DNA of 64,000 bases from the NCBI GenBank assembly GCA_963575745.1, contig CAUYUJ010003949.1:1-64000 (forward strand), given 5' to 3'. The stretch is from Prorocentrum cordatum. Lineage: Eukaryota; Sar; Dinophyceae; Prorocentrales; Prorocentraceae. How positions within the stretch are numbered: position 1 is the stretch's first letter; each line of letters begins with the position of its first letter. The notes below the pieces were generated by a model, which was given only the letters and a program-made list of their open reading frames with translations, made no database searches and was not told the origin of the DNA. Below, one piece after another: positions 38,255-48,449 of the stretch. The position numbers and the translations under genes are program-made.

Positions 38255-38470
38255 GGAGGCTCAGGAGGCCAGGAGGCCAGGGGGCCTCTAGCCTTCGATG
38301 AGTTTTCCGAGCCTTCTCCGAAGCCAAGGACGGCTTCTCAGCAGGCTGGAGGGCCTCTGAGAAGCCCCGCCGCCTTCTCAAAAAGGCCTGCCCCCTCTTC
38401 CCCCCGTGGGCGCTCCAGGCTCCCGAAAAGCCAGCTGCATGCAGCCAATCCCCCCCCTGGTGGAGCAGGC
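38255..38470 (+). repeat. GCCTTCTCCGAAG-type repeat, copy 2
   Basis: CGAGCCTTCTCCGAAG, GACGGCTTCTCAGCAGG and GAGAAGCCCCGCCGCC in the same order as at 31455-31545. 38471-39150 after it has no recognisable gene; GCGCGGATGCC(T/C)TGCCCGGGACGTG occurs twice (38728, 38950). Confidence 0.75.
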
Positions 38471-39159
38471 GCTCTCCGCTGCCACACTGGCCATCGCATG
38501 AGGCCCAAGTGGCCCAGGCGCTGGCGCCGAGGACGGCGTGCTTGGGGTCCACGCGGGTCCGCTTTTCCCCGCGGGTCGTCGCGTGGCCCAGCAGGGCCTG
38601 CTGGATTGTTTTGTTTCTGCGAGCTGTGCCGTTTGAGCCGTTGCAGTCCTGGCGTGTGGGAGGCATCTCCGTGTCCATGGCGCTGCGGCCTGGACTCCTC
38701 GGCGGCGACCGCGCACGGGCCGGCTCTGCGCGGATGCCTTGCCCGGGACGTGCAGTGGGGGCCCATGCCAGCAAACACCTTGCTGCATTGCTTGCCTCCC
38801 GGTTGCCCCGTGTTACTTGGGTTTCGATGGTTTTGCTATGGGAAGCGTGACGTTCCCACACCAAATATCCGTGGACGTGCTGGGATCTCGGGGTTGGGTT
38901 TCTTGTGGACGATTTCTTGTTGTCGAGCTCCTACTCTTCGGGGCGGCTTTGCGCGGATGCCCTGCCCGGGACGTGTCCATGCAAGCGTGCTTTCATGGGA
39001 TCGCGCCTCGGTGTCCAGACTGCGAGGGCATGCGTATCAAGGGCCGCCGCGTCGCTCCAGGCTGCCTTGCATCGTCGGATTCCATCTTAAAGTCGACCCC
39101 TGGACCCCTCGACGGACAAGGGGGGGGAGAAATCTGCCAAGCGTAGCTGTTCGCGCCCT

Positions 39160-39570
39160 CCGTGGCTGCGGTGGCGGTGGTTGCGCCGACGGCGGCGGCG
39201 GCGACGGCGGCGATGGTGGCGGGGGCAGCGACGATAACGATCATGACGACGGCAAAGGCGGCTAGACAACGAGGCCGAGGCTGAGGCCGAGGCCGAGGCC
39301 GACAGCTGCGGCGGCGACGGCGGCGGCTGCGACGGTGGTGGCCGCTGCGGCGACGGCAACAGCAACCGCGGCGGCTTCGACGAGGAAGGGCCGCCCCTGG
39401 GCGGCGACGGCGGTCCGCAGCGCGGTGCCTCCTGGCGGCGAGGCTGCCGAGGTCCAGGCCGTCCAGACGGAGCTCTCTGAGGACCCGCCGCAGTCGGCGT
39501 CGCCCTCGTCGGTGTCGGCGTCGTCGGCGTCGCCCTCGTCGGCGTCGGCGTCTGCGGCGTCGGCGCCCCA
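39160..39570. repeat. (GGC)n and GTCGGCGTC repeats
   Basis: GCGGCGGCGACGGCG-type repeat to about 39360 and GTCGGCGTCGTCGGCGTC at 39490-39565. Open frames on both strands are Ala/Arg/Asp-rich artefacts. Confidence 0.9.
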
Positions 39571-39824
39571 CATTTTGAAAACGAGCTGCCCTCCAGCCTC
39601 GAAGCTGTTGCAAACTTATGATGCGAACGTGCGCGGCGCTGAGGCGAGAGCACACTTTTGAGATCGAACCGCCCTTCATCCTCGAAGCTGTTGCAAACTT
39701 GAAGAAGCTTCAGGATCATAAATGGTGGATACTTCCCAGGAGCGTGCCCGCCGCTCTATCGACACGTTTGGGAGTGCGACAGGGAAGTTTTTGTGGGCCA
39801 TGGAGGGAGAAGGGGAGGTGGAGG

Positions 39825-39892
39825 AGGTGGATGAGGATGAGGATAATGAGGAGGAGGAAAAGGAGGAGGAGGAGGAGGAGGAGGACCAGATA
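39825..39892. repeat. (GGA)n microsatellite
   Basis: GAGGAGGAGGA run of about 65 bp. Confidence 0.93.
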
Positions 39893-40039
39893 AAATCAGA
39901 GATACAGCGGCGACTCCTCGTACGTCCCTACAGGCTATCCTGTCTTGATGCTTTAGGGCGAATTTAGGTTGAGTCGGTTGAGTGTTTTTAGGTTTTGATG
40001 GTTTTTGATGCCGACGACGATTGTAATGATGGTGGTTAT

Positions 40040-40178
40040 CAAATCGTAGTGCTGATGGTGGTGGCGATGGTGATGGTGATGATGGTGGTGCTCATCACAT
40101 CCAGAATCACCATCATCACCATCACCATCATCACCATCACAACCGCCCTCACCATACCATCATTACCATCCCCATCAT

Positions 40179-40235
<57 letters not shown>

Positions 40236-40335
40236 AATCATCATCATCATTATCATCATCATCACCATCACCATCACCATCACCATCACCATCCATACCA
40301 TCAGCATCGCCATCACCATCACCATCGTCACCATT
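40040..40335. repeat. (ATC)n/(CACCAT)n microsatellite
   Basis: Nearly 300 bp of CATCATCACCATCACC. It abuts the 5' end of the hAT-like gene. Confidence 0.97.
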
Positions 40336-41200
40336 GTGGTCCGTAGGACTTGGCTCAAAATAATAATGTCGTCGTCCGCTGGGGCGGTTTCCCCGAGCCC
40401 TCCAGCCTCGTCGTCCCCTCTTTTTTTGAGGGCAGCTTCGCCGAGCCATGCTTCTTCTTCGAGGGCAGCTGCTTCGCCGAGCCCTGCTTCTTCTTCTTCA
40501 AGGGCAGCTTCGCCGAGCCCTGCTTCTTCTTCGAGGGCAGCAGCTTCGCCGAGCCCGAGCCCGAGCCCTGCGGCCGCGTCGAGGGCAGCTTCGCCAAGCC
40601 GTGGCAGCTGCAACAGCTCGGACGCAGAATCGGCCGTGGCAGCTGCAACAGCTGCCGTGGCCGCTGCCGACGCAGCGGGCTCCGAAGAGGACAGCGGCTC
40701 CAACAGCGGCTCCGACAGCGGCTCCGAAGAGGACAGCGGCTCCAGCAGCGAGGCAGCCGCGGCTGCAAGAGCGAAGGCGAAGGCCGCCCCGAGCAAAGTA
40801 GTCGAGAAGTTCCCGCCTTCGTTGTCCATGACCCTGGAGGAGCACGTCGCCAGCCACGACTACCCAAAGCACGTCTCCACCTGCGGCGCTTGCAAATTTT
40901 GGAAGAACAAGGAGAACTGGAGCGCCTCGATGTCTGCGACGAATCCAGTAACACTGAAGAGTGAAACTTGGATAGGCTGCGTTGGTGGTAGATTTGCAGT
41001 CTGCTTGTTCTGCTCGGCGTTCAAGGGCGCTCGCTGCATTTCCACCATAGGCCAGGGATCCGCGAGTTTCCAACGCAAGGAAAACCTCGTGCGCCATGCA
41101 CAGTGCGAGGAGCACCAGGCAGCAGAAGCGGCGTGGAAAGAGCGGATTCGAGCGGAAGGTGCGCACCAGGGTCTCCCCGTGTCTGTGTTCCACAACGGCT
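40336..41200 (+). pseudogene. BED/zinc-finger N-terminal part of hAT-like transposase
   Basis: The open frame at 40336-41331 encodes a Ser/Ala-rich, repeat-derived N-terminus, an acidic block (SEEDSGSNSGSDSGSEED), and then a folded-looking region: CGACKFW, WIGCVGGRFAVCLFC and RKENLVRHAQCEEH. The last two give C-x2-C followed by H-x5-H, as in BED or related zinc fingers at the start of hAT transposases. Beyond about 41200 this frame degrades and the neighbouring frame takes over, at a run of GCTGCAACAGC words. It may be one spliced gene or a frameshifted copy. DNA binding is inferred. Confidence 0.45.
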
Positions 41201-42003
41201 GCATCAGCTGCAGCAGCTGCAACAGCCGTGGCGCCTGCGCCCGCCGTCGTCCGCAACGCCGACCAGCGCCCTGGTTGCCGCGCAGTGGTCGCCACCCGTG
41301 CAATGTTGGAGACAACCAGTTCCTTCAGTAGTTTCGACGTGTGGCGGGATGCGTTCGTTGGAGGCGACCGCCAAGTTTTGGAGTCCAGCCGGCAGCGCCG
41401 AAGGCTGGTGACCACCATGGATCAGCAGGAGAAGATCATCACGCAGAGGATCCTCAGACATGGTGTTGTTTTTCGTTTGGCTGCGGACGGCCTCGACCGC
41501 GCGTACCAGGTCGAAATTAGCACCGTGCTGTGGTCGATCCCGAAGGCTTTGGACTTCCTCCCAAGCTACGGTCTCGAGGCAAGCTGGCTGGAACAGCTGG
41601 GCCCCAGAGGGCCCTGGATCGTGGATCGGGTGATCGGGATGCGGGAGTTCCCGCGGGACATGGACTGCGACGGCAAGGCTTCCATTCTGGAGGAGTGCGT
41701 CCGTCGCGCGCGCCAGGCGGCAGGCGGGGAGGTGGACGGGGACTTGCACAAGCATGTGCGACAGGAGACTCGGGCATGGTGCAGCGATGGGGCGGATCTA
41801 AGTGTACCCCTGGCTGCAACAACTACGTTCCCTGGGCTGGCGTTTCACGCGTGGGGCGAGTCTCGCTCGCCCCAGAAGGTTCTGGCCAATTCGATGAAAG
41901 GAGACAGCGAAATGACGACCGCGGACGAGCTGCTGGCAAAGGGTAAGAAGCCGCCAAGTCTGGCCAAGTTCCTGACTACCTCCACCGTGTTCCGCAGCAG
42001 CTG
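41200..42003 (+). pseudogene. Middle part of hAT-like transposase
   Basis: This is part of the frame 41096-42238. It continues from the zinc-finger segment with VVATRAMLETTSSFSSFDVWRDAF and a mostly alpha-helical region (FLPSYGLEASWLEQLG, WIVDRVIGMREFPRDMDC). No catalytic motif can be pinned down. The frame shifts again at about 42000. Codon use is GC-rich and similar to the flanking segments, so the three blocks probably belong together. The identity depends on the neighbouring blocks. Confidence 0.35.
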
Positions 42004-43383
42004 GTGGGAGACGGCGTCGCGTTCGTCAAAAACTTCGGCTGGGCCCCCCAGCGTTTCAACTGTCGGGGGAGGCCCTATGCATGGGAAAGTCGGCGTTGGG
42101 AAGTCATTTTCGAGGCGTTCGGAGCGGAGTCCCAGGGGGGTGACAAAGATCGGCGCATTCTCGCCCGACATATTCCGGAAGGGCTCGGGGGCGAGAACAG
42201 TTCGCGCCTGCTCCTGGGGGGGTTGCTGGCCAACTTGAGCGCGGAGCACTACTCCTGGGTCGCCGCCGGAGACAAGAGCAACCCCGACGCTGCCAGCGTT
42301 CAATCCAGGGCCGCCGCTTTCCTCTCCAAGCTGGATGCATTGTTCGTTAAGGGGAATATTCTGGCCATCCCCGACACGTTTACTGGCGCCACCCTCAAGT
42401 TTCTGAAGGCCACGAAGCGGTTCATGTGCGGCACTGGCGTCCAGACCGTTGGTATCGGCGATTGGAGCACGGAGCCCCGGGCCCGCGAAGCCGCCCACGC
42501 GGCTCTTCGACGAGCGCAGGGGATCGTGGCCAATGTGAAGGAGAACATGAAGCTACATCGGCCAGAGCATTCTTGGTTGCACGCCTGTACAGCCTTTCGC
42601 TTGCCTTCCCCCCCGTCCCTGTCTGCAACAGCAGAGCATGCAACAGAAGCCGAGGCCTGTTTGAAGCGCATCTGCCAGGCGGCAGACCTCCCCGAGCAGA
42701 AGGCAATCTCCCAGCTGCGGCAAATGTTGCCCCGTGCCGAGGAGCATCATCATCGAAACGGGGGCACCGCGCGGCAGGCTTGGGGCCGCGCTGCGGTGGA
42801 GTGGCCCGAGCTCCACAGCGGCCGTCGCCTCGTGGAGCTCTTCCTTGTATGGAAAACGAGCACGGGCAACTTGGAGAGGCGATTCCGCCGTTTCTCGGAG
42901 GTGCATTGCCCCGAGAGGGCGCGGCTCCTCGACGTGTCCGTCGAGGAGTGCACGCTCGTGGACCAGGCGCCCTCCAGCAGGTTGCTGCGCACGTGGCTGG
43001 ACGGCAACGACGAGAGCAGCTCTGCCGCCAGTCGTTGGTACAGGCACGTGCTCAAGCTACATGAGGTCGCGCAGGGGAAGATCGTGCCGCTGAGGAGGGC
43101 CGAGAGGCGCGACAAGGGAAGCACGCGGGAGCCTGGGGCAGCACGTCGGACAGAGGTGGGCTTCGGGCAAGCGCGCCCGCCATCTCGCGGAGGGCGCCCC
43201 CGATCTCGCTGCGTTGGCTCAGGAGGCGGCCCAGACGAGCGGCGCAGATCCAGTCGGGCCCGCTGCAAAAGTCGTCGCCGCTGTCGCCGAGCGGGAGGCC
43301 AAGATCCGAGAGCGCAATATTGGAGGGGCGAAGGCCGCCGCCAAGGCCAGGAGTACCCGAGAGAAGAAAGTCCCGCGCAGTAG
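42004..43383 (+). CDS. C-terminal part of hAT-like transposase
   Basis: A 459-codon frame. Helical segments with WLHACTAFRLPSP and ATEAEACLKRICQAA are followed by SGRRLVELFLVWKTSTGNLERRF, which resembles the hAT dimerisation motif (small residues, then xxERxFS). An Arg-rich tail follows. It is in the same frame phase as the zinc-finger block at 40336 and shifted from the middle block. Together the three blocks have the order of a hAT transposase (BED finger, catalytic region, dimerisation domain), but the catalytic Asp/Asp/Glu residues were not located. Alternative: a dinoflagellate-specific protein of unknown function. Confidence 0.4.
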   Translation: MGDGVAFVKNFGWAPQRFNCRGRPYAWESRRWEVIFEAFGAESQGGDKDRRILARHIPEGLGGENSSRLLLGGLLANLSAEHYSWVAAGDKSNPDAASVQSRAAAFLSKLDALFVKGNILAIPDTFTGATLKFLKATKRFMCGTGVQTVGIGDWSTEPRAREAAHAALRRAQGIVANVKENMKLHRPEHSWLHACTAFRLPSPPSLSATAEHATEAEACLKRICQAADLPEQKAISQLRQMLPRAEEHHHRNGGTARQAWGRAAVEWPELHSGRRLVELFLVWKTSTGNLERRFRRFSEVHCPERARLLDVSVEECTLVDQAPSSRLLRTWLDGNDESSSAASRWYRHVLKLHEVAQGKIVPLRRAERRDKGSTREPGAARRTEVGFGQARPPSRGGRPRSRCVGSGGGPDERRRSSRARCKSRRRCRRAGGQDPRAQYWRGEGRRQGQEYPREESPAQ

Positions 43384-43689
43384 TGCCAGGCCAGCTGCGG
43401 GCCGCGACGCTTACTTGCAGCCCCCGCTGGGCCCGTGCTGGCTCGCATGGTCGATGGGGGCGCTCGCAACAAGGCGCAGCGCTTGCGTTTCAAGGTGTTT
43501 CAGGACCCCGCTGAGTTCGACGCGACGGCCGCAGCACTGCGCCCAGGCACCATGGCCGCGCCATAGTTTGTTGAAAAAGAGCGCCGCACATTTTCGCCCG
43601 ACCTTACCTCCCCCCCTGCGCCCTTCAGTGGGCGCCGCTGCCGCGGGCGGCGGCGCTGCCCGCCGCTGGGGACCTGAAGGTCGCCGATG

Positions 43690-43705
43690 GGGGGGGGGGG
43701 GGGGG
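43690..43705. repeat. Poly-G run at assembly gap
   Basis: Sixteen G directly precede the run of N. Confidence 0.95.
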
Positions 43706-43805
43706 NNNNNNNNNNNNNNNNNNNNNNNNNNNNNNNNNNNNNNNNNNNNNNNNNNNNNNNNNNNNNNNNNNNNNNNNNNNNNNNNNNNNNNNNNNNNNNN
43801 NNNNN
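43706..43805. other. Assembly gap (100 N)
   Basis: Exactly 100 N, a conventional placeholder, between poly-G and the palindromic GAGCTC satellite. The true length is unknown. Confidence 0.99.
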
Positions 43806-44046
43806 TAGAGCTCCCAGGGAGCTCTGACATACCATGTTGGAGCTCCCACGCAGCTCCTACTAGCTAAAACCGGAGGAGCTGTAGTACAAGTCGACGTCTA
43901 ACTTGATATGTTGCACCTCCCTGGGGATACCCCAGGGAGGTGTAACATATCAAGTTAGGCGTCGAATTGTATTACAGCTCCTCCAGTTTTGGCTAGTAGG
44001 AGCTGCGTGGGAGCTCTAACATGGGATGTTAGTAGAGCTCCCATCT
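43806..44046. repeat. GAGCTC satellite edge with 194-bp hairpin
   Basis: GAGCTC half-sites flank a long inverted repeat, 43832-44025, centred near 43928 (CTCCCTGGGG-AT-ACCCCAGGGAG). The arms of about 96 bases match with few differences and contain CCCACGCAGCTCCT and AACTTGATATGTTG. A left arm plus centre of the same element recurs at 45205-45320 but is cut off there. Confidence 0.9.
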
Positions 44047-44050
44047 TCAG

Positions 44051-44563
44051 GCCGGCAGCTGGGAGTACTTGCTCAACCATCGCAAAGGCTTGCGGAGCCA
44101 GAGGGGGCGGTGCGAGTTGAATATCACGTTGGCGCGTCAGGAGGAAGAACACGATGAGGCGTTGGATCATGAGCGCCGCCTGCGCTGGGTCCAACATAAG
44201 CAGCAGCAGTTGGACAATGACGGCATGATGATCTTCGACCGTCCAGGAGTCTGGGAGGGCCAGGAGAGACCCCACGGGTGCCTGGACGCGACCGCGCGCA
44301 GGCAGTTGAGCGATGAGGAGATCAGGTGGAACACTCAGATGATAAGACTGGGGGCGTCGGAACCCGCCACGGGCGACTGGGGTCGAAGACTGTGTACGGC
44401 ACCACTGGGATCTGCAGCGGTGGATGAGGCAGCAGCGGCGCCTGTCAAACGCCCAGAGTCGCAAAAGAGAGAGGCGTCGCTGCAACAGCCGCTGCAACAG
44501 CCGCTGCAACAGCCGCTGCAACAGCCGCCGCAACAGCCGCTGCAACAGCGCAACAGGCGCTGA
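44051..44563 (+). CDS. Exon-like block: coiled-coil protein of unknown function
   Basis: The frame is open from about 44042. TCTTCAG just before 44051 could be a splice acceptor, after which the frame reads AGSWEYLLNHRKGLRSQRGR. It continues with a charged, helical segment (TLARQEEEHDEALDHERRLRW) and a Gln-Gln-Pro-Leu tail made by the GCTGCAACAGCC repeat. No domain is recognised. The palindromic satellites before and after could be in introns. No ATG start is apparent (the in-frame candidate is TTG), which supports an internal exon. Confidence 0.4.
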   Translation, partial: AGSWEYLLNHRKGLRSQRGRCELNITLARQEEEHDEALDHERRLRWVQHKQQQLDNDGMMIFDRPGVWEGQERPHGCLDATARRQLSDEEIRWNTQMIRLGASEPATGDWGRRLCTAPLGSAAVDEAAAAPVKRPESQKREASLQQPLQQPLQQPLQQPPQQPLQQRNRR

Positions 44564-44640
44564 ACAGGCGCTGCAACAGCCGCGCAACAGCCGCTGCAGA
44601 CAGCCGCCCGCGCTGCGACAGCCGCTGCAGTAGTAGAGCA
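44478..44640. repeat. CTGCAACAGCCG tandem repeat
   Basis: CAACAGCCGCTG units with small deletions. The same words form the array at 49530-49830. Confidence 0.93.
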
Positions 44641-44725
44641 CACCCAGCTTTCCTGTAGCGCAAGCACCTCGGCTCAAGGCATTTCTTGCAGCGCCTGCAG
44701 GCTGCCATGCCAGAGATGGGGCGCA
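44620..44725 (+). repeat. Duplicated segment, copy 1
   Basis: GCAGTAGTAGAGCACACCCA...CAGGCTG(C/T)CATG(C/T)CAGA is nearly identical to 49822-49920. One shared frame reads VVEHTQLSCSASTSAQGI. Confidence 0.9.
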
Positions 44726-44780
44726 AGGGCAATGGCAAGGGCGCCAGGTCAGACCAGCCAAATCTGGGCTAGCTGTAGTA

Positions 44781-44796
44781 CCCCCCCCCCCCCCCC

Positions 44797-44835
<39 letters not shown>
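44781..44835. repeat. Poly-C run
   Basis: About 55 C with one T cluster, immediately before another GAGCTC satellite block. Confidence 0.97.
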
Positions 44836-44844
44836 ATGTCTGAT

Positions 44845-45325
44845 ATGAGCTCCCATGGAGCTCTAACATACCACGTTAGAGCTCCCATGGGGCTCTAGCA
44901 TGGCAGGTTAGAGGACGTTAGGGCTACATTGGAGCTCCAACATGCCATGTTAGAGCTCACCTGGAGCTCTAACATGGTATGCTACATGATGTTAGAGCTC
45001 ACAGGGAGCTTTAACATGTCATGTTCGAGCTCCCAGGGGGCTCTACAATGTCATGGTAGAGCTCCCTGGAAGCTCTAACATGGCATTTTAGAGGGTGGTA
45101 GAGCTCCATTGGAGCTCTAACATACCATGTTCGAGCTCCCATGGGGATCTAAAATGGCATGCTAGAGGATGTTAGAGCTCCCAGGGAGCTCTGACATACC
45201 ATGTTGTTAGAGCTCCCACGCAGCTCCTTCCTACAAGCCAAAACTGGAGGAGCTGTAGTACAAGTCGACGTCTAACTTGATATGCGACACCTCCCTGGGA
45301 GGTGTAACATATCAAATTAGTTGTA
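44845..45325. repeat. Palindromic GAGCTC satellite, block 2
   Basis: Half-sites GGAGCTCTAACAT in alternating orientation, plus a truncated copy of the 43832-44025 hairpin at 45205-45320. Confidence 0.93.
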
Positions 45326-45337
45326 ACAGCTGGGCCC

Positions 45338-46108
45338 TCAGGCAACCCGAGCGACATGGTGCCCGACGACGCCGAGGAGCCCCGCGACGCGGCGCCCGAG
45401 GGGGGCGCCCTTCCAGCCGCGCTCGTCGGACCTCGTCCGAGCCGCGTTGGGGCGAGCCGCGCTCGGAGCCGACCTCGTCCGAGCCGCGCTCCTCCAGCGC
45501 CACATGAGGAGGCGCATGAGGAGAGCCCGATGGATGAGAGCGACGGCGCTACCCATGAGGAGGAGGACGAGTTTGCCGAGGAGGACGGCGTGACATCCAG
45601 TCGCTCGGGCCCGCCATCAGAGTGGGGCTGCGGCGATATCCAGTACTGCGCCTACCAGTACGAGTGCATGCGCCAGCAGGCGGGCGGGGGACGTGATCCT
45701 CAGCTCGCCCAGGAGGAAATGCGCGAGCAGGCGGAGGCGCTGGGGAGAGCCATGCGAGAGTCGATGACGCGGATGCAGGCGTGGGTAGTGTCGGCTGAAA
45801 CATCGGCTGCAACAGCTCCTGGTGACGTGCTGGTGGCTGCCAGGCTGCGTGATGAGCCTGCGCTCTTGATGCCTGGAGCGGCCTCTGGTGCTCCTGTCGC
45901 GCCACCTATTTCAGGATCACCGTCGGCTGCGCCATCTGCAGATCATCGGGATTGGCAGGCAGCCGCGCCGCGGCGGGAGAAGAAGAGGGGCCAGCAGGGC
46001 TTAGTAGTCCCTGAGGATTACGGCCTCCCCAGGACGAAGCCGAATATGCCTGAGCCGCCTGGCCAATTGCGTGCTCCAGGCCAGGGGCCATCGCAGCGGA
46101 AGCTGTAA
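45338..46108 (+). CDS. Acidic protein of unknown function
   Basis: The frame with ATG at 45356 has 250 codons. CCCTCAG at 45332-45338 could be a splice acceptor just upstream. The protein begins with an acidic segment (MVPDDAEEPRDA), has an Arg/Pro/Ser linker from a short repeat (GAGCCGCGCTC), a second acidic block (EEEDEFAEEDG) and then a helix-rich part with GDIQYCAYQYECMRQQ and LAQEEMREQAEALGRAM. The next block in a neighbouring frame (46088) seems to continue it. No family is recognised. It lies 10 bases downstream of the satellite. Confidence 0.45.
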   Translation, partial: SGNPSDMVPDDAEEPRDAAPEGGALPAALVGPRPSRVGASRARSRPRPSRAPPAPHEEAHEESPMDESDGATHEEEDEFAEEDGVTSSRSGPPSEWGCGDIQYCAYQYECMRQQAGGGRDPQLAQEEMREQAEALGRAMRESMTRMQAWVVSAETSAATAPGDVLVAARLRDEPALLMPGAASGAPVAPPISGSPSAAPSADHRDWQAAAPRREKKRGQQGLVVPEDYGLPRTKPNMPEPPGQLRAPGQGPSQRKL

Positions 46109-46338
46109 CAGCGGAAGCGGGCCCTGGCTGCGTCGTGAAGGAGGCGTCCACCGTGCAGAAAGGAGACGTCGTCTTCTGCCTGGTGCAACCGCAGCACCAA
46201 TACTACGCGCACATTGTGCTCAAGGCAGAATGGGACTTCCACAGGCGCGAGTACAAGTACAGGATCGGCGGCATGAGGCAGAACATCAATGGCTATTGTT
46301 TTTTTGGGAGTCGCGCCCATGTATTACACGCACCCTGA
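46088..46338 (+). CDS. Short conserved-looking module (KGDVVFCLVQP)
   Basis: The frame reads KGDVVFCLVQPQHQYYAHIV, then a basic strand and IGGMRQNINGYCF, and stops at 46338. The pattern (K-G-D-x-V-x-C-x-V-Q-P ... AH ... IG ... NG-Y/W-C) is familiar to me from uncharacterised dinoflagellate proteins; I cannot name a function. A run of seven T at 46300-46306 is followed by another good frame (LGVAPMYYTHPDEAKQHL), so a sequencing or natural indel there is likely. Confidence 0.4.
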
Positions 46339-46610
46339 CGAGGCAAAGCAACATCTGCGAGCCTCGGTGGGACCAGCCCGCGTCTGGGAGCAGCTGACAG
46401 CTTGCACAGACTGTCACAGTAAATCGCGGGGCCTCTCCGAGCGCGCTTCTGGTAGACTGCAACAGTCGACTGCGACACGCCAGTTCTGGTTTAGGCATTG
46501 CTTCTGTCAGCGCCAGTGCTCGCTCGACCTGCACAGATGCGCCTATCGGATGAGCCCTGCCTTCCGCTATGCAACAGATACGCACGCAATTCGAGTACGC
46601 GGCACCCTCG

Positions 46611-46757
46611 CACACATTTCGAGCGGGGTTGTGGGCGGCTAGCATGATGACTGAACACCGCAAGTTCTCGAGCGCCTGACCCGGTCGGCGAAGTGCTTCC
46701 AGTCGCGTCGGGTGGTGACTGTCTGTCAGATACCCTTCGGCGCCGGTGACCTGATGA
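46611..46757 (+). repeat. About 147-bp direct repeat, copy 1
   Basis: CACACATTTCGAG(C/T)GGGGTTG... to GGTGACCTGA is nearly identical to 47180-47323; one 3-base indel (GATGACTGA against GACTGA). 46758-47000 after it has no recognisable gene. Confidence 0.95.
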
Positions 46758-47001
46758 AATTTGCCTTATACTGTAACAGCGGCACGCCTGTGCGGCCCAC
46801 CGCATACGCTTTGACGCTGTGCGGACTGGGCATGTCTTGCGGTTTTCCTTGGTGCTGAGCCGGCTGCACGACTGAGGTGTGTGTGTGTTTGTATATGATT
46901 AGCACACATCATATCAACACGAAGTACATGTATTGTGTGTGGTATTGTCCTCTCGTGCGTCTCATCTTAGGAGCGTGCCACTCGTTCAGGGACCCTGGCA
47001 T

Positions 47002-47080
47002 CCAGCTCGCTGGCCTCAGGTTGCCAGTTGACTTACTCAGGCCAGCTCGCTGGCCTCAGGTTGCCAGTTGACTTACTCAG
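47002..47080 (+). repeat. 40-bp tandem duplication
   Basis: CCAGCTCGCTGGCCTCAGGT... at 47002 and 47042, identical. Confidence 0.97.
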
Positions 47081-47179
47081 GGGGATGGCAGTGGTGAGGG
47101 GGATGGGAAGGGGCTGGGACGGGGACGGTTGTGCGGAATCGGCAGAGTCTTTGTGGCCAGCGCTCCGCTGCAACAGCCG

Positions 47180-47323
47180 CACACATTTCGAGTGGGGTTG
47201 TGGGCGGCTAGCATGACTGAACACCGCAAGTTCTCGAGCGCCTGACCCAGTCGGCGAAGTGCTTCCAGTCGCGTCGGGTGGTGACTGTCTGTCAGGTACC
47301 CTTCGGCGCGGGTGACCTGAAGT
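47180..47323 (+). repeat. About 147-bp direct repeat, copy 2
   Basis: Partner of 46611-46757, 569 bases away. 47330-48010 after it has Arg/Ala-rich frames on both strands and no recognisable gene. Confidence 0.95.
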
Positions 47324-48009
47324 TATGCAGAGAAGCGTGACAGCAAAACGGCGAGCTTCTGCGACTCGTCTCCTCTCGCCGTCTGCTGCGCCTCCGCTGC
47401 AACAGCTCCTGCGCCTCCCCGCCCCCAAGGTCCCTGGCGGCGGGCGGCGCTGCCGCGGGCGGCCGCGGCACCCCCGCAGGCCCACGTGGGGGAACCAGGA
47501 TGACGATGACGAGGAGGACGAGGCTAGGGGGAGGAGCAGGAGGAGGAGTCCAGGCGGGAGGAGGGGGGTGGAGCGCATCATGCTCTGAGCTAAGGTGCCC
47601 GCGAGAGCATCTGTTACTGGCGCGAGTGGGAATGGGCCCACGACAGGACTCTGCGCACGTGCTGCGCATGGCTGGAACAGCGAGCGCAGGCGCCCCCATG
47701 CATCCCTGAGCTCAGAGATGAGGAGAAAGACGCCCATATTCAGATCAACTGTATTCCTGATGCAGATTGTCTCACCCTCCAGGCCGCTAGGCGTTAGGCG
47801 CTTGGATGCTTGGGCTGCCTGGTTCGAATTGTTCTAGCCTCTAGCCTTCGGCTGTCTGGTGCCCAGTACCTCCCTGGTCGCCACCAGCTGGGCGCAGCAA
47901 GCGAGGAGGAAGAGGCCACCAGAGAGGGCACTAGGGCCCTAGGGCACCACACCCGGGACCCCACAGAGCCCCGAGCACCCCAGCAGATCCGCGACAGGAT
48001 TCGCATCCT

Positions 48010-48168
48010 TACATCATCTTGGCATATTGGCCCAAGCTGGGGCAAGAGCCATTGGGGGATCCTTTATTCAGCACCTCATCCCAGGGGTCTCCCAGCGCGG
48101 ACTCGCAGTCGGTGTCTGCCTGCCTTCTGCGAGACATGTTCGGCGGCTCGGATGACGAGGCCACTGAA
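48010..48168 (+). CDS. Possible small exon (LLRDMFGGSDDEATE)
   Basis: The frame that includes ATG at 48019 reads LGQEPLGDPLFSTSSQGSPS and LLRDMFGGSDDEATE, and then meets AAG|GTATGA at 48168, a good donor. The rest of the frame beyond looks non-coding. No domain. It may belong to the GIY-YIG-like gene downstream. Confidence 0.3.
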
Positions 48169-48449
48169 GGTATGACGCTTTATGTTGAAGCCAGAGTTGC
48201 TGTGGGCGTTCGGACCGTGGCCGCCGCCGCTGCGAGTCCGCAACAAGCCAGCCAGGGAGGTTTTGCAGCGGGCGTGGGCGCCGCTGGCGGCACCCGCAGC
48301 AGCGCGAGATCCAGACAGCATCGCTTCCTCTAGACATAAGGGCTTGCAAGAGCCGTCGGCATCGCTTCCAGAGATCAGGGCCTGCGAGATCCAGACAGCA
48401 TCGCCCTCTCCAGCACAGGTGCATCCAGCATCAGCATCGTCGCTTCCTC

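Noticed and set aside
44645-44662. Second spliced-leader-like site (CTCGGCTCAAGG), also at 49867
   Set aside because: Only GGCTCAAG matches and the site belongs to a duplicated segment; nothing upstream fits the leader.
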